Both the position numbers and the translations under genes were made by a program. A stretch of DNA of 6,150 nt from Candidatus Bathyarchaeota archaeon (GTDB lineage: Archaea > Thermoproteota > Bathyarchaeia > TCS64): positions 1 to 6,150 of the forward strand of contig JAEHCT010000086.1 in NCBI GenBank assembly GCA_020697635.1, in the 5' to 3' direction. The notes beneath the pieces are model-generated. The model had not been told where the DNA came from. It searched no databases and saw nothing but the letters and a program-made list of their open reading frames with translations. Of the stretch, positions 1-5,155 are shown piece by piece; position 1 is the stretch's first letter; each line of letters begins with the position of its first letter.

Positions 1-185
1 CACGACTCGGCGTAAGGCTGGCCATGAAAGGCTACATGAGCCACGACGGAGAGATGTACGGCTTCCACATGAGAGGCGTGGCCCACCCCATCGGCTTCGG
101 CTGGGGAAACCCCCACACACCGAGCACGGAGGCCCTGACCCCACGCAAGAGCGCCAAAGCAAGGACCATGGCCTCAACTTCTTAA
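1..185 (+). CDS. 3' end of an unidentified gene (partial)
   Basis: An open frame enters from the left edge and ends at TAA (183-185); 60 complete codons are visible. The tail is rich in Gly, His and Met, with the stretch HPIGFGWGNP in its middle, and finishes in a basic, Ser/Thr/Ala-rich end (TPRKSAKARTMASTS). Codon choice (AGG, GGC, CCC, ATG) matches the other genes, and the other two frames on this strand give either early stops or an Arg/Pro/His-rich shadow product. A T-rich tract follows the stop directly, supporting this as a true gene end. I do not recognise the family; the Gly/His/Met motif looks conserved and could belong to an enzyme core, but this is a guess. Confidence 0.6.
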   Translation, partial: RLGVRLAMKGYMSHDGEMYGFHMRGVAHPIGFGWGNPHTPSTEALTPRKSAKARTMASTS

Positions 186-186
186 A

Positions 187-203
187 CCCCTTTCTTTTTT
201 TCT
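187..203 (+). terminator. T-rich archaeal terminator
   Basis: Starting two bases after the TAA of the first gene is a pyrimidine tract: CCCC followed by TTTCTTTTTTTCT. Oligo-T runs on the non-template strand are the intrinsic termination signal of archaeal RNA polymerase and need no hairpin, and none is visible here. It separates the first gene from the following gene on the same strand, which would then need its own promoter. Confidence 0.6.
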
Positions 204-210
204 CAATGCG

Positions 211-218
211 TTTTTAGG
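211..218 (+). promoter_or_regulatory. possible TATA box of the orphan gene
   Basis: TTTTTAGG lies in the 61-bp gap after the terminator. A start site about 25 bp downstream would fall near 240, giving a very short leader before GTG 247 or ATG 256. The box is a weak match to the archaeal TTTAWA consensus. Confidence 0.3.
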
Positions 219-255
219 CGACTCTCACCTTCTTCTGGTTTACCCGGTGAAGCGG

Positions 256-1068
256 ATGGCTTGGAGAGGGAAATACGTCGGATGGTACAGGCTGGTTGAA
301 GAGGAACTCGGCGGGCTGGTTCCCAGCCTCAGCGAGAGAGAGGTCATGGAGAACGTGTCCACTGAAGACGTGTTGACTGTACCTCTGGGAGAGCCGAGCA
401 AGGCGGATGTAAAGCCGCTCCCGAGCCTCCACCTGCGGCTCAGAGACCAGGGGCTGGAGCTGGCTACAGTCTACGAGTCCAAGAAGAGCGTCGACCACTT
501 AGACAACATCTTCAGGGATACCCACCTGGAGGAGCATGAGAGGCTGTTCACCCTGCTCGGCGGGCTCCACGTCGGATACGAAACCAAGCTATACAGAAAG
601 AGCGGGGAAGGCTCCGACCCGGAGCTCACAAGAAGATACCTGAGCTCAAGGCTTGACGGGCAGCTTCTTAGAAGGCTTCTGGAGGAGGCCGACGAGATAC
701 GTAAAGGAGGAAGAAGGATAGTGAACAACCAGTCTGTATACGTCCAGCCACAGGCTTCCGAGTTCCATCTGGTCACGGTCAGCAACTCGCTGAACCAGGA
801 GGCGTTCAGGGAGACACTGAGAGAGATAAAGCCGTTAATCGAGCTGCTGTCGGGCGTCAAGACACAACATGAGATAATCAGAGAGAGGCTGGGTAGACCG
901 AGGAAGGAGCTGAACGTCTACAGAGAGTTCGTCGACGCGTTAAACGAGGCCAGGGCCCAGGGAGTGGTCTCGGCGGAGCGGCGCCGGGAACTCGATAAGC
1001 GCTGGAGGCAGTATGAGGACGAAAGAGACGAGCTCCTGAGAGATGTGCGGGCTCTCCTCAGCCCATAG
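256..1068 (+). CDS. uncharacterised charged, mostly helical protein
   Basis: This protein of 270 residues (273 if read from GTG 247) ends at TAG. I favour ATG 256 because GGTGA at 246-250 is a good Shine-Dalgarno match 5 bases before it; GTG 247 lies inside that motif and is the alternative. I do not recognise the family. It has no signal peptide, membrane segment or Cys/His metal site. It is rich in Glu, Arg and Leu. The middle (about residues 75-140) is predicted-looking helix with acidic and basic runs, followed by a more beta-like patch (VNNQSVYVQPQ). The C-terminal 45 residues (ERRRELDKRWRQYEDERDEL) look like a coiled coil or long amphipathic helix. Such make-up would suit a cytoplasmic scaffold or nucleic-acid-associated protein, but no function can be assigned. 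Its end faces the receiver-protein locus on the other strand. Confidence 0.75.
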   Translation: MAWRGKYVGWYRLVEEELGGLVPSLSEREVMENVSTEDVLTVPLGEPSKADVKPLPSLHLRLRDQGLELATVYESKKSVDHLDNIFRDTHLEEHERLFTLLGGLHVGYETKLYRKSGEGSDPELTRRYLSSRLDGQLLRRLLEEADEIRKGGRRIVNNQSVYVQPQASEFHLVTVSNSLNQEAFRETLREIKPLIELLSGVKTQHEIIRERLGRPRKELNVYREFVDALNEARAQGVVSAERRRELDKRWRQYEDERDELLRDVRALLSP

Positions 1069-1176
1069 AATGGTAGCCCTCACCGTTTGATCGACCGGAT
1101 ACATGCTCGCCTTGTGGCTGTCCCTTATGAGCTGCGTGAAGACGCCATTGTCATTCGGGTTATCGATCCTGCTCAT
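940..1176 (-). CDS. possible small protein or read-through extension of the receiver gene
   Basis: A 78-codon frame starts with ATG (1176-1174) immediately after the TAG of the receiver gene, in the same reading frame, and ends at TAA (942-940). Its first 36 codons lie outside any other gene and look coding: 27 of 36 end in G or C, and AGG/ATA are used as in the neighbours; the peptide starts MSRIDNPNDNGVFTQLIRDS. The last 42 codons are antisense to the end of the orphan gene in codon-aligned register, where stops are rare by chance, so that part may be an accident. It may be a small translationally coupled gene, an extension reached by TAG read-through, or the remnant of a longer receiver protein cut by a nonsense mutation. 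No domain is recognised. Confidence 0.3.
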   Translation of the reverse strand: MSRIDNPNDNGVFTQLIRDSHKASMYPVDQTVRATILWAEESPHISQELVSFVLILPPALIEFPAPLRRDHSLGPGLV

Positions 1177-1686
1177 CTATGAACCATAAACGACGTCCCG
1201 CGTCGTGCCTACGCGGTTGCGCTTCTTGGTCTGCCACGTAGTCATAGGGTCGTTCCTGTACTTTCGATCAGGGTTTTTACCTCTATACTTTTTCACAGTC
1301 TCCCTGATGAACTTGACTAGCAGTAGATAGTTCTCGGGGTCCATTATCTTCTGGACGTAGCCGTTTACGTCCGAGAGCTCCGCCATCCTCTGGACTTCGA
1401 TGTAATCTCTCGACGTGTATAGGATGGTAGGTATCGGCTTGATGTTCTTGACTGCCTTGAAGATGTTAATCTCATGCCTGCCCCCGACTACGTACTCCGA
1501 GACGACGCAGTCGTAGTCGAAGTTCCTGATCATCTGAACAGCCCTGATGGGGTCGGACAGGGTGTCTATGTGTAGTAGGTTGTCAAGGTCCTCCAAGATG
1601 GGCTTAATCATGGCCAGCTGCATGGGGTCATCGTCTACTAACAGCACCCAGAGCTCTTCACGGCCCGCAGAATCTTCGCTAGACAA
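1177..1686 (-). CDS. stand-alone receiver-domain protein with Glu at the phospho-acceptor site
   Basis: The 169-residue protein is a single CheY-like receiver domain (about 12-132) with a basic tail. The acidic pocket is present in LLVDDDP (Asp18-Asp20), as are Thr91 (ILYTS) and the conserved Lys113 (GYVQK, followed by DPENY as in archaeal receivers). At the phosphorylation site the usual Asp is Glu64 (CVVSEYVVGG, codon GAG 1497-1495). In other receivers Asp-to-Glu often mimics phosphorylation, so a constitutively active or phosphorylation-independent protein is likely (inference). The tail (132-163) is rich in Lys/Arg (KKYRGKNPDRKYRND, KKRNR) and could bind nucleic acid or a partner; no known output domain or histidine kinase gene is visible. 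The start is taken as TTG 1686, 8-10 bases after the expected transcription start; no other ATG/GTG is available upstream in frame, and GTG at codon 14 is an alternative. It ends in TAG, directly abutting an in-frame ATG. Confidence 0.85.
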   Translation of the reverse strand: MSSEDSAGREELWVLLVDDDPMQLAMIKPILEDLDNLLHIDTLSDPIRAVQMIRNFDYDCVVSEYVVGGRHEINIFKAVKNIKPIPTILYTSRDYIEVQRMAELSDVNGYVQKIMDPENYLLLVKFIRETVKKYRGKNPDRKYRNDPMTTWQTKKRNRVGTTRDVVYGS

Positions 1687-1716
1687 GGCGTCCCGGACGT
1701 GCCTACTTGAAACACG

Positions 1717-1728
1717 ATTATAATAATT
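1717..1728 (-). promoter_or_regulatory. TATA box of the receiver gene
   Basis: Read on the minus strand, the A/T block contains TTATTATAAT, centred about 35 bp before the TTG start. A start site 25-26 bp downstream of its centre falls near 1693-1696, giving a leader of about 8-10 bases with no Shine-Dalgarno sequence. It is the strongest TATA-like sequence in the spacer. Confidence 0.5.
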
Positions 1729-1754
1729 ATCGACTGAGAATACTTATTTTCAGT

Positions 1755-1764
1755 TTCAATTGAA
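1755..1764. repeat. 10-bp perfect palindrome, candidate operator
   Basis: TTCAATTGAA is its own reverse complement. It lies about 30 bp upstream of the receiver gene's TATA block, where an activator could bind. The symmetry stops at the next base pair on each side, and a single short palindrome in A/T-rich DNA can be chance. Confidence 0.25.
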
Positions 1765-1814
1765 TAAAACAACATGTGACGCGTGGTCTCATTGATTTAC
1801 ATGAAATGGGGACA

Positions 1815-3506
1815 CTAAAACCCTGCCGCCATGGACTCGAACCCGGTTAACATCGAGTAGACGCCGCCGTGGAGCACCTCATTCTCCATGTCCTTTACTA
1901 CTGCTATCGGCCTGCCCCAGCTCTTTAGCTCAGGGTCGACCCAGTCGACGTCGTGGCCCATGGATGCCAGCCTGTCCCTGACGGCGGCCGGGTAACGAGA
2001 GTCGAGGTACACCGTCCCCGTCTCCCGGGTTAGCCTCGGGGCGTCCACGGCGTCCTGGGCCCCCATGCCGTAGTCAACGACGTGGTGGATGACCTGGGCG
2101 ACGGAGACCTGTATGTTTCTGCCGCCAGGTGCGCCGAGCACCATGAAGGACTCCCCCTCGTCGAGAAGCACGGTGGGGCAGACGTTCTGTATCCGCCTCT
2201 TCCGGCCGTCGATGCTGTTGGCGTGGCCCGGCTCCGGGTCGAGGCCGTACATGGCGTTGTTCATCACTATGCCGGTGCCCGGCACGACGATGCCGCAGCC
2301 GAAGGAGTTGACGAGGGTCTGGTTTACGCAGACCATGTTCCCAGCCTTATCGGCTACGGCGAGAGCCGTCGTGCACTCCGGCTCATGAGGCCAGGGGTCC
2401 CCGAACTCCACGGCCCCGGCCCTCTCGGTGTCGATTCTCCCCCGGAGCTCGGCGGCGTACTCCTTGGAGACGAGCCCTTTGAGGGGTACTTCGACGAAGT
2501 CGGGGTCGCCCATGTACTTGAACCTGTCAGCGAAGGCCAGGCCGACGCTCTCGGCGACGACGTGGAGGCGCTCAGGGCTCATGAAGCCCATGGACGAGAA
2601 GTCGTAGCCCTCTAGGATGTTAAGTATCTGCATCATAGTGGTCCCAGAGTGGGTCGGGTCATACACAACGTCGAGGCCCCTGTAGCTACCCGGGTCGGGC
2701 GAGTGTATGATGGGCTCGTACATGGCCAGGTCCTCAAGGGTTATGAGGCCGCCGCCCTTCTCCATCTCCCCCGCGATGGCCTCAGCTATCCACCCCTTGT
2801 AAAAGGCGTCGCGCCCCTCCACTGATATTGCCTCCAGGCACTTGGCGAGCCCCTCGTTCACGAGCACGTGGGGCTCAGTCATCCCGCGGAAGTAGGGCAG
2901 GTACGGGAACCGCCCCCCTCTGAGGTAGACCCGCCTCCACTCGTCGAACCCCCAGAACGCTTCCATACGCCTGAAGATGTGGTCGGCGGTCCACCAGCCC
3001 ACGGTGAAGCCCTCCCTGGCCACCTTGATCGCGGGCGCCATGACCTCCACGAGGCTCATGGTGCCGTACCGCTCGAGGGCCTCCGTGAGGCCCGCGACGG
3101 TGCCCGGCGTGGCGCAGGCCTTATGGCCGACGACGTTGGCGTCGTCTTTCACCTTACGCCAGCCCATCCAGCCCGGCTCGGCGGCCTCCTCCAGCTCGTA
3201 CATGTCAGGGGTGCAGTTCACGGACGGCCTGCCCACGTAGTCTACGATGACGTTCTCACCGGACTCCAGGTGTATCGCCATGACTCCCTCCCCTCCTATG
3301 CCGTTCATGCCCGGCTCAACCACACAGTCCATGAAGGCGGCGGCGACGGCTGCGTCCACGGCGTTTCCGCCTCTACGCATGACGGCGACGCCAGCCTCCC
3401 CTATTAGCGGGTGCTTGGATGCCACCATCCCGTTCTCCGCGACGCAGTCGTGCCTCCCGGCGCCCACCCAGCGCCTCTCTTGGTAGATGAACCCGTCAGA
3501 AACCAT
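1815..3506 (-). CDS. gamma-glutamyltranspeptidase-family Ntn hydrolase, altered substrate pocket
   Basis: The 563-residue protein matches the GGT fold end to end and is near the usual family length. Near the N-terminus are the family motifs KHPLIGEAGVAVMRRGGNAVDAAVA (the last 18 residues are the classic block, about 38-56) and EPGMNGIGGEG (64-74). The autocatalytic nucleophile is Thr379 in ECTTALAVAD, which would begin the small subunit after self-cleavage. The C-terminal half has PTVLLDEG (444-451), GAPGG (458-462) and DAPRL (488-492). There is no signal peptide, so it is probably cytoplasmic. Residues binding the gamma-glutamyl group in E. coli GGT appear changed: the paired serines before the PT motif are Gln-Asn (440-441), the NNQMDD segment is NNAMYG, and the DFRE arginine position is not kept. 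TTH is TTA. The substrate may therefore be another amide or N-acyl compound rather than glutathione. The ATG has a TATA box 24 bp upstream, indicating leaderless translation; the stop is TAG. Confidence 0.9.
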   Translation of the reverse strand: MVSDGFIYQERRWVGAGRHDCVAENGMVASKHPLIGEAGVAVMRRGGNAVDAAVAAAFMDCVVEPGMNGIGGEGVMAIHLESGENVIVDYVGRPSVNCTPDMYELEEAAEPGWMGWRKVKDDANVVGHKACATPGTVAGLTEALERYGTMSLVEVMAPAIKVAREGFTVGWWTADHIFRRMEAFWGFDEWRRVYLRGGRFPYLPYFRGMTEPHVLVNEGLAKCLEAISVEGRDAFYKGWIAEAIAGEMEKGGGLITLEDLAMYEPIIHSPDPGSYRGLDVVYDPTHSGTTMMQILNILEGYDFSSMGFMSPERLHVVAESVGLAFADRFKYMGDPDFVEVPLKGLVSKEYAAELRGRIDTERAGAVEFGDPWPHEPECTTALAVADKAGNMVCVNQTLVNSFGCGIVVPGTGIVMNNAMYGLDPEPGHANSIDGRKRRIQNVCPTVLLDEGESFMVLGAPGGRNIQVSVAQVIHHVVDYGMGAQDAVDAPRLTRETGTVYLDSRYPAAVRDRLASMGHDVDWVDPELKSWGRPIAVVKDMENEVLHGGVYSMLTGFESMAAGF

Positions 3507-3526
3507 GGATGAGTAATGGGGCGATA

Positions 3527-3534
3527 CTATAAAT
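3527..3534 (-). promoter_or_regulatory. TATA box of the GGT-like gene
   Basis: On the minus strand TTTATAGT sits in the run TTTATTTATAGTA, with its centre 24 bp before the ATG at 3506. That is the normal archaeal distance from TATA centre to transcription start, so the mRNA probably begins at or next to the A of ATG. No Shine-Dalgarno sequence is present before the ATG. Confidence 0.7.
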
Positions 3535-3560
3535 AAACAGTGAAGCTCGCTGGGTAACCC

Positions 3561-3568
3561 TTGTATAT
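3561..3568 (+). promoter_or_regulatory. TATA box of the small gene at 3590
   Basis: TTGTATAT is centred about 25 bp before ATG 3590, again the leaderless spacing. Together with the minus-strand box at 3527-3534 it makes a back-to-back promoter pair within an 83-bp gap. Confidence 0.6.
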
Positions 3569-3589
3569 CGGTAGGGTGTTGATCAGGGT

Positions 3590-3913
3590 ATGTCAGAGGA
3601 GAAACTCGCCGAATTTCTTCAAAAGGGAAAAGACTGGGAAAAGGTGAAGACCACGGTCCCTGGGGTCTTCGTCATGAGGATGCCCGGCACCAAGAACAGG
3701 GAGCCGAGCCTATGCGTCGAGGTGAACCCGGTGGACGCCAGCGGCAGCCCAACGAAGCGCCGGGGGCTTATCATTCGGTCAGCGGAGGAGCTCTTGGAGT
3801 TCAAAGACATACTGGGGAACGAGAAGCTGGAGAGCCTCCTGGAGATGCTGGAGGACGTGAACCCGGAGACAGCGAGGCCGGGGAAGGCCAGTAAAGACGT
3901 CATAGAGATCTGA
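3590..3913 (+). CDS. small conserved-looking archaeal protein (possible ssDNA-binding relative)
   Basis: The 107-residue acidic, soluble protein starts at ATG 3590 behind a well-placed TATA box and ends at TGA. Residues 1-18 form a helix (EEKLAEFLQKGKDWEKV). Residues 22-62 look like a beta sheet with PGVFVMRMPG, SLCVEVNPVD and a basic turn SPTKRRGLIIRS. Residues 64-90 form a helix-rich end (AEELLEFKDIL, EKLESLLEMLEDV), followed by a flexible tail. The plan (basic sheet face plus helices) resembles ThermoDBP-related single-stranded DNA-binding proteins of archaea; I make this link from memory of the pattern and it is weak. No catalytic motif, Cys pair or membrane segment is present. The next gene follows 34 bp downstream on the same strand, so co-transcription is possible, though that gene may have its own start site. 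Confidence 0.8.
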   Translation: MSEEKLAEFLQKGKDWEKVKTTVPGVFVMRMPGTKNREPSLCVEVNPVDASGSPTKRRGLIIRSAEELLEFKDILGNEKLESLLEMLEDVNPETARPGKASKDVIEI

Positions 3914-3920
3914 CCCAAAA

Positions 3921-3928
3921 CCTATTCA
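3921..3928 (+). promoter_or_regulatory. possible TATA box of the M42 peptidase gene
   Basis: CCTATTCA is centred about 24 bp before GTG 3948, in the 34-bp gap. It is a weak TATA match, but the spacing fits leaderless initiation, and no Shine-Dalgarno sequence precedes the GTG. Confidence 0.3.
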
Positions 3929-3947
3929 TCGACGAGCCGCACCTTCT

Positions 3948-5039
3948 GTGAAGGTGCAGCGTTTGGAGAGCCTTAAACAGCTTTTATTCAGCCTAGTGGA
4001 GGTAGGGAGCCCCAGCGGCTTCGAGGAACCCATGATGAGGAGGCTCGTAGAGGAGCTCAAGCCACTCTGCGACGAGGTCTACGACACGCCGCGCGGGAAC
4101 GTGGTGGGTGTCCAGAGGGGCACGGACCCGGAGGCCCCCGGGATCGCCCTCGCCGCCCACACGGATCAGGTGGGGTTCGTCGTCTTCAACGTGGACGAGA
4201 GGGGTTTTATTTGGTTCAGGCGCGTGGGCGGCGCCGTCACCCGGAGCATAATGGGCCACCAGGTGCGGCTGCTCACAGATAAGGGACCCATAATAGGCGT
4301 CGTCGGCATCAAGCCGGGGCACATCACGAAGCCAGAGGAGGCTTCGAAGGTTCCCCCAGTAGAGGAGATGTACATCGACATAGGAGCCGACAGCAGGGAG
4401 GAGGCGTATCGGCGCGGCGTCGAGATAGGCACACCCATAGTCTGGAACACTGGGCCCGTGGAGCTGGGCAACAACTACATAGCGACGGCGGCGGCCGACG
4501 ACAGGGTGGGGCTAGCAGCCATCATAACCATAGCGAGGAACCTCAGCGACAAGCCTATACCGGCGACTGTATACTACGTGGGCACCGTCGAGGAGGAGAT
4601 AGGGCTCAGAGGCGCCGAGGTGGCGGTACACGACCTGGACGTGGACATGGCGGTGGCCATAGACACATGCTCCGCCGGCTACCAGCCGGACGTCAACATG
4701 AGGGACCTCTACTACGAGGTGGGGAAGGGCCCCGCAATCCACATAGGAGAGCTTGGCTCCAGAACACGGCTCGGGAGCCAGGTGTTGAGGAGGTGGCTCG
4801 TAGGCGTCGCGGAGACGAACGGCATCCCGTACCAGACAGGCCTCATGTACGGGGGCACGGACGCCTCCGCGATGCAGCAGACTAAGGCGGGGGTCGCCGC
4901 CTGTAGCATCGGGGTGCCGAGGAGGTACAGTCACAGCCCCGTCGAGGTCTTCAGCCTGGACGACCTCCACAACCTGACGGAGATCATGATCAGAGCCATC
5001 GAGGGCCTGACTAGAGAGTTCAGCGCCCACAGGATATAA
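3948..5039 (+). CDS. M42-family metallo-aminopeptidase (TET type)
   Basis: The 363-residue protein has the normal M42 length and a complete set of expected dinuclear metal residues: His71 and Asp73 (AHTDQVG), bridging Asp184 (AADDRVG), catalytic base Glu216 with ligand Glu217 (TVEEEIGLRGAE), Asp239 (AIDTCSAG) and His329 (RYSHSPVEV). The signature YGGTDASAM (301-309) is also present. Family members assemble into cytoplasmic dodecameric tetrahedra that trim peptides, such as those released by the proteasome, using Zn or Co; specificity differs among paralogues and cannot be read safely here. The dimerisation domain lies roughly between residues 75 and 170. The motif AHTDQVG has Thr where Met is usual. 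The GTG start has no Shine-Dalgarno sequence and is chosen because the N-terminus then aligns with the family (LFSLVEVGSPSGFEEPM). It lies next to a GGT-like hydrolase, suggesting a shared role in peptide or amide breakdown. Confidence 0.93.
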   Translation: MKVQRLESLKQLLFSLVEVGSPSGFEEPMMRRLVEELKPLCDEVYDTPRGNVVGVQRGTDPEAPGIALAAHTDQVGFVVFNVDERGFIWFRRVGGAVTRSIMGHQVRLLTDKGPIIGVVGIKPGHITKPEEASKVPPVEEMYIDIGADSREEAYRRGVEIGTPIVWNTGPVELGNNYIATAAADDRVGLAAIITIARNLSDKPIPATVYYVGTVEEEIGLRGAEVAVHDLDVDMAVAIDTCSAGYQPDVNMRDLYYEVGKGPAIHIGELGSRTRLGSQVLRRWLVGVAETNGIPYQTGLMYGGTDASAMQQTKAGVAACSIGVPRRYSHSPVEVFSLDDLHNLTEIMIRAIEGLTREFSAHRI

Positions 5040-5057
5040 CATCCCCTCCCCGCTCCA

Positions 5058-5095
5058 ATCTACGAGCTTAGGGACCGAGTCTCCCGGCCGTAGAT
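5058..5095. other. stem-loop in the spacer after the peptidase gene
   Basis: ATCTACG (5058-5064) and CGTAGAT (5089-5095) are perfect reverse complements. Inside them GC pairs with GC (5066-5067 with 5087-5088) and GGGA with TCCC (5071-5074 with 5082-5085), leaving a 7-base loop. This gives 13 pairs with small bulges in 38 bases. It lies 19 bases after the peptidase stop and about 60 before the rhodanese start. It may be an RNA structure at the 3' end of the peptidase transcript or a protein-binding site. No T-run follows, so it is not a typical archaeal terminator. Confidence 0.4.
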
Positions 5096-5123
5096 CCGCG
5101 GAAGAACGCCCCAGCGTGACTCA

Positions 5124-5131
5124 GGTTATTA
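5124..5131 (+). promoter_or_regulatory. possible TATA box of the rhodanese gene
   Basis: GGTTATTA is centred about 28 bp before GTG 5156, so transcription would start a few bases before the codon. A Shine-Dalgarno-like GAGAGGT (5144-5150) also stands 5 bases before the GTG, and could serve if the transcript starts further upstream. Confidence 0.35.
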
Positions 5132-5155
5132 CGTCGCCGTTCAGAGAGGTACCCC

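Larger units (their letters stand above)
1687..1814. other. A/T-rich spacer upstream of the receiver gene
   Basis: This 128-bp gap separates the start of the receiver gene from the stop of the GGT-like gene, both on the minus strand. It is visibly richer in A/T than its surroundings. It holds the receiver TATA box, the perfect 10-bp palindrome TTCAATTGAA (1755-1764), and on the minus strand a GTTGTTTTATT stretch (about 1764-1774) that could end transcription of the GGT-like gene. No open frame or RNA gene is apparent. Confidence 0.5.

Noticed and set aside
1066..1182. Extension of the orphan protein through its TAG to TGA 1182.
   Set aside because: The 37 extra codons have poor G/C third positions compared with the minus-strand reading of the same DNA, and TAG is a normal stop here.
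1751..1770. A CRISPR-repeat-like GTTTCAATTGAATAAAAC stretch.
   Set aside because: It occurs once, with no second copy or spacer spacing; it is better described as a palindrome in an A/T-rich promoter region.
2082..2615. Long plus-strand frame opposite the GGT-like gene (another at 2868-3407).
   Set aside because: They are codon-aligned antisense to a clear G/C-rich gene, where antisense stops need rare TTA/CTA/TCA codons. Their products are His/Val/Gly-rich with no motifs.
4512..5042. Long minus-strand frame opposite the M42 peptidase gene.
   Set aside because: It is a shadow of a gene whose catalytic residues are complete; the translated product has low-complexity His/Val/Leu composition.
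5040..5155. Possible tRNA or C/D box RNA in the spacer.
   Set aside because: The stem-loop lacks cloverleaf arms, and no paired C (RUGAUGA) and D (CUGA) boxes were seen.
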